From: Psychrobacter maritimus
GTDB lineage: Bacteria > Pseudomonadota > Gammaproteobacteria > Pseudomonadales > Moraxellaceae
DNA length: 64,000 nucleotides
NCBI RefSeq assembly: GCF_904846345.1
Contig: NZ_CAJHAJ010000002.1
Coordinates: 496,001 to 560,000 of the forward strand
Direction of reading: 5' to 3'
A model generated the notes under the pieces. The model made no database searches and was not told the DNA's origin. It saw only the letters and a program-made list of their open reading frames with translations. The position numbers and the translations under genes are program-made. This document shows, piece by piece, positions 1 to 10,340 of this stretch. The number at the start of each line of letters is the position of its first letter. Positions within the stretch are counted from its first letter, which is position 1.

Positions 1-1197
1 AAAGATTCTGCCGTACCAAAAGACAAGCTATCTAATACGCCATCAGATTCAAAAGACTATTCATCACAAAGTTTTTTGCACAGTTTTGTGCAAACGATTA
101 AAGACGTTTTTTCTGATAAAGGCGTACTGTTATTATTACTGATTGCGCCGATTATTTATGGCTTCTTTTATCCTTGGCCGTATTCGACAGAGGTGGTCAA
201 CCATGTCCCGGTCGGTATTATCGATAAAGACAATAGCAACTTATCTAAAACCATCGTTCGCTATGCCAGCGCCAGCCCGCAGCTAGATACCAAGCGTTTT
301 TTAAATGAGCAAGATGCCATCGAGGCTATTTGGTCCGATGACATCGCCGGTTATATGATTATTCCAAGTGGACTTGAGCAGCAAGTATTGTCTGGAAAAG
401 CGGCAAGTGTCAGCGTACTGGGCAATGGCGGCTATTTCTTATTAAATAAAAACGTCCAAATGGGGTTTTTGCAGGCGGTCAGTACGGTATCGGCAGGGGT
501 TGAGGTTAAAAAAAGCGTGGCGCAAGGGGCATATTCTGCAACCGCAGCGGCAAGCACCCAAGCAGTGCCTCTAAAAATCATTCCTTTATATAATCAAACC
601 GAAGGTTACGGTGCTTACGTGGTGCCAGCAGTAGCGATTCTTATTTTGCAGCAAACCCTTTTGATGTCTACAGCGATGTTGATTGGTACTTGGTATGAAC
701 AACGTCGTCATGCTACCAGTATTCGCGGCTGGCTCGGACGTATTGCAGCGCTCAGTATGTTCAGCTTTATCATCGGCTGCTTCTATTATGGTTGGACCTT
801 TGAGCTGCATCATTATCCACGCGGACAAAACATGCTCGGCAGCTTGTTATTTTTGCTGCTATTTTGTCCGACTGTGGCCACGCTTGGCTGCGTGTTTGGA
901 CTGTGGTTCCGCCAGCGTGAGCGCAGTATGCAAATACTAATTTTCAGCTCACTACCAATGTTTTTTGTCAGTGGTTATCCATGGCCTGCCCATCAATTAC
1001 CAGAGTTTTTACAAATCATACGCTGGTTAATACCGACGACGCCTGCGATTAACACCTCTGTCCAGCTTAATCAGATGGGTGCCAGCGTGGCGCAAGTCGC
1101 AACGGGTTTTTATGCGTTGGCAGGACTGTGGGCATTTTACTTTATATTACTGCTGCTCTTTCGCTGGCGTACCCCGCAAAGTAAAACTGGCTATTAA
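1..1197 (+). CDS. ABC-2 type transporter permease, 5' partial
   Basis: The reading frame is open from base 1, so the true start lies before the window; a TTG at 76 is only an internal codon. The visible protein has the ABC-2 permease layout: an N-terminal membrane helix (LLLLLIAPIIYGFFY), a large extracytoplasmic domain of roughly 150 residues, then about five hydrophobic segments in the C-terminal half, ending in a short basic tail. This is the YhhJ/YbhR-like family, which exports small hydrophobic compounds with an ATPase and often a HlyD-type adaptor; those partners would lie upstream. Substrate cannot be told. A bidirectional hairpin follows and the next gene converges. Confidence 0.85.
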   Translation, partial: KDSAVPKDKLSNTPSDSKDYSSQSFLHSFVQTIKDVFSDKGVLLLLLIAPIIYGFFYPWPYSTEVVNHVPVGIIDKDNSNLSKTIVRYASASPQLDTKRFLNEQDAIEAIWSDDIAGYMIIPSGLEQQVLSGKAASVSVLGNGGYFLLNKNVQMGFLQAVSTVSAGVEVKKSVAQGAYSATAAASTQAVPLKIIPLYNQTEGYGAYVVPAVAILILQQTLLMSTAMLIGTWYEQRRHATSIRGWLGRIAALSMFSFIIGCFYYGWTFELHHYPRGQNMLGSLLFLLLFCPTVATLGCVFGLWFRQRERSMQILIFSSLPMFFVSGYPWPAHQLPEFLQIIRWLIPTTPAINTSVQLNQMGASVAQVATGFYALAGLWAFYFILLLLFRWRTPQSKTGY

Positions 1198-1242
1198 TGT
1201 AAAAAAGTCTAGTAGCCTTTGTTCTGCTAGAAAAAATGCCAT

Positions 1243-1278
1243 AAAAAAGCGCCTACTCATTAAGCAGGCGCTTTTTTA
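1243..1278. terminator. Bidirectional rho-independent terminator
   Basis: The stem AGCGCCT/AGGCGCT is flanked by an A-tract on the left and a T-tract on the right. It lies between the convergent ABC permease and sthA and can serve both. Confidence 0.8.
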
Positions 1279-1317
1279 TATCTCTTACTTTACGGTTTAC
1301 GCATTAAAAAATAAGCG

Positions 1318-2961
1318 TTAGAAAACGCGATTCAAACCGTTAAGGGCTGCCACACGATAGGCTTCTGCCATCGTTGGATAGTTAAAGGTGGTATTTACAA
1401 AGTACTCTAAAGTAGCATTACACTTCATCACTGCTTGGCCGATATGAATAATCTCTGACGCGTGATTGCCGTAACAATGAATGCCTAAAATCTCAAGCGT
1501 ATCACGATGGAACAAAATCTTTAACACACCTGAGCGTTCACCAATGATTTGCGCGCGTGCCAAATGTTTAAAGAACGCCTGCCCGACTTCATAAGGGACT
1601 TTTTCATCGGTCAGCTCTTGCTCTGTCTTACCAATACAAGAGATTTCGGGGATGGTATAGATACCCGTTGGTACGCTTGATACTGGCTCTGCATCACTAT
1701 CGCCAACCATAAAGGCCGCCGCACAGCGTCCTTGGTCATAGGCAGCAGACGCCAATGATGGCCAACCGATAACGTCACCGGCAGCATAGATATTTTCGAC
1801 ACCAGTACAATAGGTATCATCAACTTTTAGCTGACCACGGCTATTGGCTTCAAGCCCGATGGCTTCTAAGTTCAAGCCTTCAGTGTTACCTGAGCGCCCA
1901 TTTGACCAAAGAATGGCATCCGATTTAATGCGCTTGCCGCTTTTTAGATGCAAGACCACATAATCATCATGCGTCTCTAAATGGTCAATCTCTTCATTGC
2001 TACGAATCAATACCCCAAACTGTCTAAAGTCATGGGCGATAGCATCACTAATCTCGCTGTCTAAATAATTAAGCAGCTGATCTTGGTTATTGATTAGGTC
2101 AACTTTATAGCCAAGACCGGTGAAAATAGAAGCGTACTCACAACCAATCACCCCGGCACCATAAATGATGATTTTTTTGACCACATAATCCATTTGCAAG
2201 ATTTTATCAGAGTCAAACACACGTGGATGATTAAAGTCTAGAATATCAGGACGATAAGGGCGACTACCAACCGTAATAATGGCTTTATTAAAGGTGACGG
2301 TTTCAAAGATACCGTCGTCTTTTTCGACGCTTAAAGTATGCGCATCAATAAAACTTGCCCAACCGTGAATCACCTCAATACGATTGCGCTCATAAAAGCG
2401 CGTATGGGTACTTACCTGATTACGGATAACTTTACGAGCATTGGTCAGCACTTTATTAAGCGGTACTTGCTGGTATTCCATCGCTTTGGTGAACATAGGA
2501 TCACGGCGAAAGTTAATCAAGTTAAAGACTGATTGACGCAATGCTTTACTTGGAATGGTACCGACATGGGTAGAGTTGCCGCCGACCTGTTCGCGTGGGT
2601 CAATAACCGCTACTTTTTTACCCGACTTCGTCAGCTTCATGGCAGCCGCTTCACCAGCAGGACCGGCACCTAGGACGACAACGTCATACTCATACTTATG
2701 CTTATCGCCTTTGATACGCTGCGAGTCTTTGGTAAAAGGGGTTTTAATATCAATACGGGTGTCATCTAGCGGATTGACCAAGTCTGGATGATGCATAATA
2801 TCGTCAGTGACTTGCTCATGGGTTTGCTCAATTCTTGCTTTTTTGTTTTTACCCTCAGTATGCTCAGGGTTTGGCGCGCGGCCGCTCTCTTTATTAGACA
2901 CTTCGGTTTGAGTGTCTTTACCAGTATCGTTGGTCGCGTCGCTTATAGGTTTGCTTCCCAT
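1318..2961 (-). CDS. sthA: Soluble pyridine nucleotide transhydrogenase
   Basis: Flavoprotein that interconverts NADPH + NAD+ and NADP+ + NADH in the cytosol. Domains: an N-terminal FAD-binding Rossmann motif ([13 protein letters not shown], about residues 95-106), a second dinucleotide fold ([14 protein letters not shown]), and a C-terminal dimerisation domain ending in [18 protein letters not shown]. The region equivalent to the redox disulfide of lipoamide dehydrogenases reads GGNSTHVGT, so neither Cys is present; from memory E. coli SthA keeps one. That argues against a disulfide reductase. At 547 aa it is about 80 residues longer than typical SthA (about 466) because of a charged, probably disordered N-terminus. 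The start is supported by AGAGGA just upstream. Confidence 0.9.
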   Translation of the reverse strand: MGSKPISDATNDTGKDTQTEVSNKESGRAPNPEHTEGKNKKARIEQTHEQVTDDIMHHPDLVNPLDDTRIDIKTPFTKDSQRIKGDKHKYEYDVVVLGAGPAGEAAAMKLTKSGKKVAVIDPREQVGGNSTHVGTIPSKALRQSVFNLINFRRDPMFTKAMEYQQVPLNKVLTNARKVIRNQVSTHTRFYERNRIEVIHGWASFIDAHTLSVEKDDGIFETVTFNKAIITVGSRPYRPDILDFNHPRVFDSDKILQMDYVVKKIIIYGAGVIGCEYASIFTGLGYKVDLINNQDQLLNYLDSEISDAIAHDFRQFGVLIRSNEEIDHLETHDDYVVLHLKSGKRIKSDAILWSNGRSGNTEGLNLEAIGLEANSRGQLKVDDTYCTGVENIYAAGDVIGWPSLASAAYDQGRCAAAFMVGDSDAEPVSSVPTGIYTIPEISCIGKTEQELTDEKVPYEVGQAFFKHLARAQIIGERSGVLKILFHRDTLEILGIHCYGNHASEIIHIGQAVMKCNATLEYFVNTTFNYPTMAEAYRVAALNGLNRVF

Positions 2962-3146
2962 CGTATCCTCTTTATTAATTTATGAATCTATTTTTTCAGT
3001 CCATGAGTGTCAGCCGGTTTAAATGCCGTCAGGGTCATGGCGCTAAAGTGGGCCTACCATACGTTGTGATAGGATATTTTGCAATATTGGCGACAGTTAC
3101 GTTATCGCCATCGCCGTTATTCGTTATGTGCTGTTGATTAATTTCT

Positions 3147-4043
3147 TTAACCAATCCGGCGCTTAAGACCGGTCATCTGCAAGATACGCGTGGCAATCTC
3201 TTCAACAGACATCTCTGATACATCAAGGCTTGGAATACCTTGCGAGATATAAATTCCCTGTATCGCGCGCTGCTCTTGCTGGCATTGTTGGTAACTAGCA
3301 TAACGACTGCCAGCGCGGCGTTCTTGGCGAATTTTCACTAAGCGATCCGTATCGATTAATAAGCCAAATAACTTATGCTTATGCTCACGTAGGGCTTTAG
3401 GCAGCTTATTGTCGTTTAAATCTTCTTCGGTTAAGGGATAATTTGCCGCTCGAATACCAAACTGTAGCGCCAAATACAATGAGGTCGGCGTTTTTCCAGA
3501 ACGCGAAACACCAATAAGAATAATATCTGCCGCATGATAATGGCGAGTGCGCGCGCCATCATCATTGTCTAAAGCAAAATGCACCGCATCAATACGTTCT
3601 TTATACGTCTCAGAGTCGACATCGTCATGGGCATGACCTGAATGTCCGTCTGGTTCAACACCCGTCTCTTCTGCTACCCGACCGATGAGACCTTCGTACA
3701 TATCCAAATTACAGCTATGCGCTGAATTGATTTTCTCGCGAATATCAGGACTGACAATCGTATCAAATACCAATGGCAATAAACCATCGCGTTGATAAGC
3801 AGTATTGATTTGTTCGACGGCATCTTCGGCACGCTCTAAGCTATCGACATAAGGCAGTACTCGGGTTTCAAAAGGCACTGAGGCAAACTGACTTAAAATA
3901 GCGCGTCCAAGGGTTTCGGCGGTAATCGCCGTACCATCAGAGATAAAAAAGGCGGTTCTTATATTTTGGGCGTTATCTACTTCTAATGCTTGTTTGTTTT
4001 GAATAGTCGGATTGGCTGGTTCGGGCGGATTGTTTACAAACAT
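3147..4043 (-). CDS. ppsR: PEP synthase regulatory kinase/pyrophosphorylase
   Basis: DUF299 family bifunctional serine/threonine kinase and phosphorylase. It inactivates PEP synthase by ADP-dependent phosphorylation and reactivates it by Pi-dependent dephosphorylation. The N-terminal motif FFISDGTAITAETLGRAIL and the P-loop GVSRSGKTPTSLYLA are diagnostic. The 298 aa length is slightly above the family norm of about 270-280, owing to an N-terminal tail of about 25 residues and an Asp/His-rich loop (GHSGHAHDDVD). It is transcribed divergently from its target ppsA across a 635-bp spacer. Confidence 0.93.
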   Translation of the reverse strand: MFVNNPPEPANPTIQNKQALEVDNAQNIRTAFFISDGTAITAETLGRAILSQFASVPFETRVLPYVDSLERAEDAVEQINTAYQRDGLLPLVFDTIVSPDIREKINSAHSCNLDMYEGLIGRVAEETGVEPDGHSGHAHDDVDSETYKERIDAVHFALDNDDGARTRHYHAADIILIGVSRSGKTPTSLYLALQFGIRAANYPLTEEDLNDNKLPKALREHKHKLFGLLIDTDRLVKIRQERRAGSRYASYQQCQQEQRAIQGIYISQGIPSLDVSEMSVEEIATRILQMTGLKRRIG

Positions 4044-4678
4044 AACGTGAACACCTTTGTTAAAACGTTAAAACCTCAATAATCGCTTTTGCATAGCGCT
4101 GAAAAAACTTCAATCGACTCTTAATAGCCGTTTATAACCACTTATAATAAAAACTTCTTATAACATTGCCATGCTCTGTATTTGCATGCTCTTTAATAGT
4201 CATTGGCTGTGAATTCGCTGCTAAAGAGCATGGTCGAGTCCAGAACATATCTATGCGCTATATTATACGCATAATAGCCATCTAATAGAAATCAATGTTA
4301 CAGGCGTACACTTAGAAGCATTTGTATAAAAGTTAGCATAAAAACAAACCTTACTTTTAAATCAATAATCAAACCAGTTATCAATAATTCAATAGTCACC
4401 TATATATAGAAGCAAATTTTAAAAGTGCTTTAAGCAAATTTTGGAAGTTTTATCCAACATTAGCTATTGTGAATACATTCATAAAACCTCTTACATTCCC
4501 ATTTTCACTATATTCTAGCAGCCAAATATTACTTTCTTGGCGCTCAAATATGTAGCAATCCCCACAATTTGTATCTTTTTGACGAATTTTTTGGTTCTAG
4601 GTATCGAAATTATCCAAATATAGGGGTATAATCGACCGTTATAATCTTTACTAAATAACCTTATTTTCTGGAGTTATC
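4044..4678. promoter_or_regulatory. ppsR-ppsA divergent intergenic region
   Basis: 635 bp of AT-rich DNA with no convincing gene. An 11-bp inverted repeat, CATGCTCTTTA (4185-4195) and TAAAGAGCATG (4222-4232), is the clearest structure. A good -10 element TATAAT at 4627-4632 probably serves ppsA and leaves a leader of about 40 nt; its -35 is weak. The ppsA ribosome-binding site is CTGGAG at about 4669-4674. Confidence 0.5.
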
Positions 4679-7063
4679 ATGGCAGCGCAATCTACAGCAC
4701 TTGTAATCAATCTTGATCAGCTAGGAAAAGATGACATTGATATGGTTGGCGGCAAGAATGCCTCGCTTGGCGAGATGATCAGCCATCTATCTGATTTGGG
4801 TGTCAGCGTTCCAGGTGGCTTTGCGACCACTTCAAATGCGTTCAATCGTTTTTTGACAGAAACAGGCTTACTCGACAAAATCAACAGCGAGCTTAAAACA
4901 CTTGACGTTAATGATGTCAACAAGCTTGCTGAAACGGGTAAAAAAATCCGTACGTGGATTATTGAGCAAGAGCTGCCAAGCGACCTTGAGCAAGAAGTGC
5001 GTCAATCGTTTGAAACCATGAGTGGCGGCGAAGACATCGCTGTTGCGGTACGTTCTTCTGCTACTGCTGAAGATTTGCCAGATGCGTCATTTGCCGGTCA
5101 ACAAGAAACTTTCTTGAACATTCGCGGCATTGATAACGTCCTCATTGCGATTAAAGAAGTATTTGCCTCTTTATATAACGACCGCGCTATCTCTTATCGT
5201 GTGCATAAAGGTTTTGAGCACGAAGGCGTTGCCCTATCTGCTGCTGTACAGCGCATGGTTCGTTCAGAAACTGGCGCTGCAGGCGTTATGTTCACCCTAG
5301 ATACCGAAAGTGGTTTTGATCAAGTGGTCTTTATCACGTCAAGCTACGGTCTAGGTGAAATGGTCGTGCAAGGCGCGGTTAACCCAGATGAATTCTACGT
5401 ATCCAAAAAATTACTTGCTAACGGTAAACCTGCGATTATCCGTCGCAACCTAGGTAGCAAACATAAGAAAATGATTTATGGTGATGAAGGTAGCACCACT
5501 AAATCAGTTAAAACCGTCGATGTTGAAAAACAAGACCGCATGCAGTTCTCTTTATCGACTGAAGAGCTGAATTCACTTGCCAAACAAGCCATGACCATCG
5601 AAAAGCATTACGGTCAAGCGATGGATATCGAGTGGGCAAAAGACGGCGACAGCGGTGAAATTTTCATCGTTCAAGCACGTCCAGAAACTGTTAAGAGCCG
5701 CCAAGACAGCAATGTCATGGAACGTTATATCATCAATACTGGTGATGCTAAAATCCTATGCGAAGGTCGTTCAATCGGTCAACGTATCGGTGCTGGTAAA
5801 GTGCGTATCGTTAGCAACTTAAACGAGATGGATAAAGTACAAGACGGCGACGTATTAGTATCAGACATGACGGATCCGGATTGGGAACCAGTCATGAAAC
5901 GTGCTTCTGCTATCGTCACCAACCGTGGTGGTCGCACTTGTCACGCTGCTATTATCGCGCGTGAGCTTGGTGTACCAGCAATCGTTGGTTGTGGTAATGC
6001 CACTGAATTATTGGTTGATGGTCAAGACGTCACCGTTTCTTGTGCTGAAGGTGATACTGGCTTTATTTATGAAGGTCAGATTGACTTTGAAGTACAGACC
6101 AACTCTGTTGAATCTATGCCAGAGCTTGCATTCAAGGTAATGATGAACGTTGGTAACCCAGATCGCGCCTTCTCATTTACCCAAATGCCAAACGAAGGTA
6201 TTGGTCTTGCGCGTTTAGAGTTCATCATCAACCGTATGATTGGTGTGCATCCAAAAGCGCTGCTGAACATGAACAGCTTGCCACGTGAAATCGCCCAAGC
6301 TATCAATGAGCGTATCGCGGGTTATGCGTCACCAGTTGATTTCTATATTGATAAATTGGTTGAAGGTATCTCAACCCTAGCCGTAGCCTTTATGGATCAG
6401 CCAGTTATCGTGCGTATGTCTGATTTTAAATCAAACGAATATGCTAACTTGCTTGGCGGTAAATTATACGAGCCATCAGAAGAAAACCCAATGCTTGGTT
6501 TCCGTGGTGCGAGCCGCTACGTTTCTGACAACTTCCGTGACTGCTTCGAGCTTGAGTGTAAAGCGTTGAAACGCGTCCGTGATGAGATGGGTCTGACTCA
6601 CGTTGAGATTATGATTCCATTCGTCCGTACCGTTGGCGAAGCCAAAGAAGTCATCGAGTTGCTAGCGAAAAACGGTCTAAAACGTGGTGAAAATGGTCTG
6701 CGCGTCATCATGATGTGTGAGCTACCAACCAACGCCTTATTAGCAGATGAGTTCCTAGAGCACTTCGATGGTTTCTCAATCGGCTCAAACGACTTGACGC
6801 AGTTAACACTTGGTCTAGACCGTGACTCAGGTATCGTCTCACATCTATTTGATGAGCGTGATCCTGCGGTTAAGAAACTATTGTCTATGGCGATTGAAGC
6901 TTGTAATAAAGCTGGCAAATACATTGGTATTTGTGGTCAAGGTCCATCAGATCACCCAGATCTTGCTTACTGGCTCATGGAACAAGGTATCGACTCAGTG
7001 TCATTAAACCCTGACTCAGTATTAGATACTTGGTTCTTCTTAGCGGGTGAAGAAGCGAAGTAA
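4679..7063 (+). CDS. ppsA: Phosphoenolpyruvate synthase
   Basis: Converts pyruvate, ATP and water to PEP, AMP and Pi, the entry to gluconeogenesis. The 794 aa length is normal. Visible domains are an N-terminal ATP-grasp domain ([32 protein letters not shown]), the swivelling phosphohistidine domain ([20 protein letters not shown], with the catalytic His), and the C-terminal PEP/pyruvate TIM barrel ([17 protein letters not shown] and [11 protein letters not shown], with the active-site Cys). The TCHAA region is also where PpsR modifies the protein. It is monocistronic and ends before a long hairpin. Confidence 0.97.
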   Translation: MAAQSTALVINLDQLGKDDIDMVGGKNASLGEMISHLSDLGVSVPGGFATTSNAFNRFLTETGLLDKINSELKTLDVNDVNKLAETGKKIRTWIIEQELPSDLEQEVRQSFETMSGGEDIAVAVRSSATAEDLPDASFAGQQETFLNIRGIDNVLIAIKEVFASLYNDRAISYRVHKGFEHEGVALSAAVQRMVRSETGAAGVMFTLDTESGFDQVVFITSSYGLGEMVVQGAVNPDEFYVSKKLLANGKPAIIRRNLGSKHKKMIYGDEGSTTKSVKTVDVEKQDRMQFSLSTEELNSLAKQAMTIEKHYGQAMDIEWAKDGDSGEIFIVQARPETVKSRQDSNVMERYIINTGDAKILCEGRSIGQRIGAGKVRIVSNLNEMDKVQDGDVLVSDMTDPDWEPVMKRASAIVTNRGGRTCHAAIIARELGVPAIVGCGNATELLVDGQDVTVSCAEGDTGFIYEGQIDFEVQTNSVESMPELAFKVMMNVGNPDRAFSFTQMPNEGIGLARLEFIINRMIGVHPKALLNMNSLPREIAQAINERIAGYASPVDFYIDKLVEGISTLAVAFMDQPVIVRMSDFKSNEYANLLGGKLYEPSEENPMLGFRGASRYVSDNFRDCFELECKALKRVRDEMGLTHVEIMIPFVRTVGEAKEVIELLAKNGLKRGENGLRVIMMCELPTNALLADEFLEHFDGFSIGSNDLTQLTLGLDRDSGIVSHLFDERDPAVKKLLSMAIEACNKAGKYIGICGQGPSDHPDLAYWLMEQGIDSVSLNPDSVLDTWFFLAGEEAK

Positions 7064-7115
7064 GCCGTAACGTTCAGTCACAGCGTTAATTCACATCGTC
7101 ATGTAAAATATAATC

Positions 7116-7152
7116 ATTAGGGTCTATTTGATTTTTTCAAATAGACCCTAAT
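7116..7152 (+). terminator. Long perfect hairpin after ppsA
   Basis: A 16-bp perfect inverted repeat (ATTAGGGTCTATTTGA and its complement) around a T-rich loop. It lacks a clear downstream T-tract, so it may be a bidirectional terminator or an mRNA-stabilising 3' hairpin. Confidence 0.6.
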
Positions 7153-7271
7153 ATAATGTATTACCAAAAGTGACTTAAAAGTAGCTTTAAAGACCATTTA
7201 TTAAAAACAGCTCTTTAAAAATAGCTACTCATAAAAAGTGACTTGAGATATGACTAACTATGTAGGCAATT

Positions 7272-8255
7272 ATGCAGATTTTCCTTGCTCGAAATAACGT
7301 ACAAGCCGGTCCATACACTTTGGATCAGCTCAATATCATGCTCACCTCTGGCGAAGTCGTATTAGATGATTTGATATGGCATGAAGGCTTAGATCAGTGG
7401 CAGCGTGTCGGTAACTTAACCAACAATCAGACTTACTATCGTCCTGCTCCTATAGTGACGGCGGACAATAACAACTCTATTATTAATAATGTCACTATCT
7501 TTCCAGAAGATTCTGCTAGTACTATGGGTCAAGATGACAAAGCCGTATCGCTAGACAGATTATATGGCAAGCCTGAACGTCCAGCAGAAAACGCTAAAAA
7601 CAGCAAAGTGGACATGACAACCAATCGTCAATACACACCAAATAGTAATGTGTCATTGAATAAGTCTGGTGCCAAAAAGATTTCCGACAACGATAAAGTC
7701 GTCGGTGATGTTGTGCTTGCGCCTATCATGTCGCGAGTGTTGGCAACTGCGCTCAATGGCTTGCTGTATGTATTAGCGATTTTTCCGCTAGTCATGGCGT
7801 TGACCAAGATGGACGTGGATTATACCAAGTTTCAAAACATCCAAGATATGGATGCCGCTTATCAGTACTCAATGACGCTCATGGAAAGTATTCCAAGCAG
7901 CACCTTGATGATGTCACAAGTGATGGTATTTGGTTTGTTTGCGCTGCAACTGGTATTTATTACCTTGCGCGGGCAATCACTTGGTAAGCTGATTACCGGT
8001 ATCCGCGTCGTCGACCAAACGACCCATCGCCTGCCATCTTTTACCAAGCTTATTGGCATGCGTACCTTGCTGCTGTTTATTATTTATAATTTGTTGTTTT
8101 CGTTTACCAGCTTCTTAGGGTTTGTAGTTATTATTGTTCATTATTATATGGCCTCAAAAAGCCCTGAAAATATCGGTTGGCATGACAAACTTGCTAAAAC
8201 CCTAGTGGTAAAAGCGGATAGCAGCCAATTGGTCAAAAAGCCAAAAGTAAAATAA
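7272..8255 (+). CDS. GYF_2 (DUF4339) / RDD family membrane protein
   Basis: The N-terminus (IFLARNNVQAGPYTLDQL ... LIWHEGLDQWQRV, residues 3-50) is a GYF_2/DUF4339 domain, a probable protein-protein interaction module. A polar linker of about 80 residues follows, then a C-terminal RDD domain of three membrane segments (about 155-305) with the family features RVLATALNG and RGQSLGKLITGIRVVD. RDD proteins have been linked to ion transport, but this fusion has no assigned role. It has its own weak ribosome-binding site and no operon partner. Confidence 0.75.
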   Translation: MQIFLARNNVQAGPYTLDQLNIMLTSGEVVLDDLIWHEGLDQWQRVGNLTNNQTYYRPAPIVTADNNNSIINNVTIFPEDSASTMGQDDKAVSLDRLYGKPERPAENAKNSKVDMTTNRQYTPNSNVSLNKSGAKKISDNDKVVGDVVLAPIMSRVLATALNGLLYVLAIFPLVMALTKMDVDYTKFQNIQDMDAAYQYSMTLMESIPSSTLMMSQVMVFGLFALQLVFITLRGQSLGKLITGIRVVDQTTHRLPSFTKLIGMRTLLLFIIYNLLFSFTSFLGFVVIIVHYYMASKSPENIGWHDKLAKTLVVKADSSQLVKKPKVK

Positions 8256-8565
8256 TTAACTTAATAATTAATTTATAGCCTTGTTATAAACAGATTATTA
8301 TAAATATCATAAAGTTATATTAAAAAGTGGCGTTTAGGCGCTGCTTTTTTATTAGCAGAGCAGTATTTGCTGCTTTTATTGTTTATTGACAGCCTCTTAG
8401 TGATTAACCTTTGTGTTAAGCACCGAGTACTGTTATAATACGGCGCTTTATAAACTAAGCTTATCCCCTATTGTTTTTATAGAATTCGATAAAATTTGGG
8501 CTTACCTTATAAATCTCCTTGCTATTAACATAGGGTTAATAGCTACTAATCCGTAAGGAGTCATA
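8256..8565 (+). promoter_or_regulatory. rpsF promoter and 5' leader
   Basis: A sigma70-type promoter is visible: TTGTGT (8411-8416), a 17-bp spacer, and TATAAT (8434-8439). The transcribed leader of about 120 nt ends in a 9-bp stem (GCTATTAAC/GTTAATAGC, 8521-8543), then an unpaired CCG at 8551-8553 and the Shine-Dalgarno AAGGAG at 8555-8560. A hairpin with a nearby CCG is the outline of the ribosomal S6:S18 leader that autoregulates rpsF operons, so I suggest that element here. A weak GC hairpin with a T-run at about 8322-8352 may end the upstream RDD transcript. Confidence 0.5.
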
Positions 8566-8970
8566 ATGCGACATTACGAACTGGTGTTACTTGTACACCC
8601 AGACCAAAGCGACCAAGTGGTCGGCATGGTTGAACGCTATATCAAGTTGGTTCAAGACAACAACGGCACAATCCATCGTCTAGAAGATTGGGGCCGCCGT
8701 CAACTGGCTTACCCAATCAACAAGATTCACAAAGCTCATTACGTTCTTTTCAACATTGAAACTGACGGTGAAACTTTAGCTGAACTTGAAGAATTATTCC
8801 GTTATAACGACGCGATCATTCGTAGTCTAGTTATGCGCCGTGACGATGCTGTCACTGAAGAGTCGCAGTTAGCCAAGAATGCCGATGAAAAACGCGCACG
8901 CAAAGCAACTACTCGTCGTCCTGACAGTCGTGAGAACGACAGTGACGACAACGACCACAGTGAAGACTAA
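8566..8970 (+). CDS. rpsF: 30S ribosomal protein S6
   Basis: Binds 16S rRNA as a heterodimer with S18 in the platform of the 30S subunit. The N-terminus [18 protein letters not shown] and the motif [13 protein letters not shown] are characteristic. The protein is 134 aa with a basic then acidic, probably disordered tail ([13 protein letters not shown]), of the kind modified by glutamylation in E. coli; no C-terminal EE is seen here. First gene of the rpsF-rpsR-rplI operon, with AAGGAG 5 nt before ATG. Confidence 0.97.
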   Translation: MRHYELVLLVHPDQSDQVVGMVERYIKLVQDNNGTIHRLEDWGRRQLAYPINKIHKAHYVLFNIETDGETLAELEELFRYNDAIIRSLVMRRDDAVTEESQLAKNADEKRARKATTRRPDSRENDSDDNDHSED

Positions 8971-8986
8971 TTAAAGGAGAATACTC

Positions 8987-9217
8987 ATGGCACGTTTCTA
9001 TCGCCGTCGCAAATTCTGCCGTTTCACTGCTGAAGGCATCACTCACATCGATTATAAAGATGTTGAATTGCTAAAACAGTACATCAGTGATAATGGTAAA
9101 ATCGTACCAAGCCGCATTACCGGTACATCTACTAAGTATCAGCGTCAACTAGCGACTGCTATCAAACAAGCTCGTTATTTATCGCTACTTCCATACACTG
9201 ATAACCATCAGGGTTAA
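8987..9217 (+). CDS. rpsR: 30S ribosomal protein S18
   Basis: A 76-aa basic protein with the family signature [10 protein letters not shown] and the core [21 protein letters not shown]. It pairs with S6 in the 30S platform. It lies 16 bp after rpsF with a strong AAAGGAG site. The primosomal gene priB, found between rpsF and rpsR in enterics, is absent. Confidence 0.97.
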   Translation: MARFYRRRKFCRFTAEGITHIDYKDVELLKQYISDNGKIVPSRITGTSTKYQRQLATAIKQARYLSLLPYTDNHQG

Positions 9218-9243
9218 CCGTTAATTTTAACTAGGAATGACTC

Positions 9244-9753
9244 ATGCAAATTATTTTGTTACAGCGTATCGTCAACCTTGGTAAACTCGGTGAAACTGTC
9301 GATGTGAAACCAGGTTACGGACGTAACTTTCTTATCCCTTTGGGTAAAGCACTACCTGCTACTGCAGCTAACATTGAAAAGTTCGAAGCACGTCGTGCTG
9401 AGCTTGAAGCTGAAGAAGCAAAAGAAGTAGCTGTTGCTCAAGAACGTGCTGACGCATTAACTGACGTTAATGTTATCATGCGCGCTAAATCAGGTGACGA
9501 AGGCAAGCTATTCGGCTCTATCGGTACTCGCGATATCGCTGAAGCATTGACTAACTCAGGTCTAGAAGTTGACCGTGCTGAAATCAAGCTACCTGAAGGC
9601 ACTTTACGTCAAGTTGGCGAATATAATGTTGATATTCAGCTACACCACGACGTTACTGCTAGTATCTTAGTAACCATTCTTTCAGAAGATGGCGACACTC
9701 AAGATTCAGCAGAAGAAGTTGAAGACGAGAACGAAGATTACTCTGAAGAGTAA
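9244..9753 (+). CDS. rplI: 50S ribosomal protein L9
   Basis: The N-terminal domain [34 protein letters not shown] binds 23S rRNA near the L1 stalk. A long central helix (about residues 43-75) and the C-terminal domain ([14 protein letters not shown]) follow. At 169 aa it is about 20 residues longer than E. coli L9 because of an acidic tail ([15 protein letters not shown]). Last gene of the operon, followed by a strong terminator. Confidence 0.97.
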   Translation: MQIILLQRIVNLGKLGETVDVKPGYGRNFLIPLGKALPATAANIEKFEARRAELEAEEAKEVAVAQERADALTDVNVIMRAKSGDEGKLFGSIGTRDIAEALTNSGLEVDRAEIKLPEGTLRQVGEYNVDIQLHHDVTASILVTILSEDGDTQDSAEEVEDENEDYSEE

Positions 9754-9770
9754 TATTTAGTACGAGTCTA

Positions 9771-9807
9771 AAAAAAGCCAGTAACGTCATGTTGCTGGCT
9801 TTTTTTT
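9771..9807 (+). terminator. Terminator of the rpsF-rpsR-rplI operon
   Basis: AAAAAAGCCAG and CTGGCTTTTTTT arms form a GC stem followed by a T-run 18 bp after the rplI stop. Confidence 0.9.
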
Positions 9808-10010
9808 GTTTTGAATCTCGCCAAGCTAAATCTGATAAACTATTTAATAAAAACTTACAATGATATCTGAGAGCAATAATAGGTAATAAAATACCCATAC
9901 AATCTATACTTAATAATAAACTACTGCTTATAAAGTCACCTTTAATATCAACATCTTAATTGCTATCCTATACCTATATAAATGTATAACTACGGATAAA
10001 ATGAGACGCT

Positions 10011-10235
10011 ATGATAAATACTGATGACAAATTAATCTGTATCCAAGGTAACGAGTTTTATTCAAAAGGCGAGATATATACCGTTGGTAGAATTGTTAAT
10101 AATAAATACTTTCAGGTGCTGACGGGTAATAACGATGATCACTGGTACGCAACTTTAGATGACGAAGGTATTTATGTTAGCTTTGATTCTATGAGTGCAG
10201 CAGATAATAAAGCTTGGTTTGATAAGATTGCTTAG
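10011..10235 (+). CDS. Small hypothetical protein
   Basis: A 74-aa protein, acidic and soluble with no membrane segment. The sequence (KGEIYTVGRIVNNKYFQVL..DDHWYATLDDEGIYVSF) looks like a small all-beta domain with an SH3-like strand pattern, but I do not recognise a family. Its composition is natural rather than shadow-like, it lies alone between two terminators, and the upstream GAGAC is a poor ribosome-binding site. I infer a real gene of unknown role. Confidence 0.55.
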   Translation: MINTDDKLICIQGNEFYSKGEIYTVGRIVNNKYFQVLTGNNDDHWYATLDDEGIYVSFDSMSAADNKAWFDKIA

Positions 10236-10303
10236 GCAGTTTTTATTTATGTATTGATGATAGACATTAATGATGAAAAATAGATTAAAAAAATGCATTA
10301 TCC

Positions 10304-10338
10304 AAAAAACTGGCCATTATAAATGGTCAGTTTTTTTT
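10304..10338. terminator. Bidirectional terminator
   Basis: Hairpin AAACTGGCCATT/AATGGTCAGTTT with an A-run before and a T-run after. It separates the small gene at 10011-10235 from the convergent cobC. Confidence 0.85.
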
Positions 10339-10340
10339 GG

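Noticed and set aside
6598-6924. A 108-codon minus-strand frame within ppsA, and other long antisense frames in ychF, dinB and gspE.
   Set aside because: They lie in strongly conserved coding regions, lack ribosome-binding sites and have Ser/Arg-rich shadow composition.
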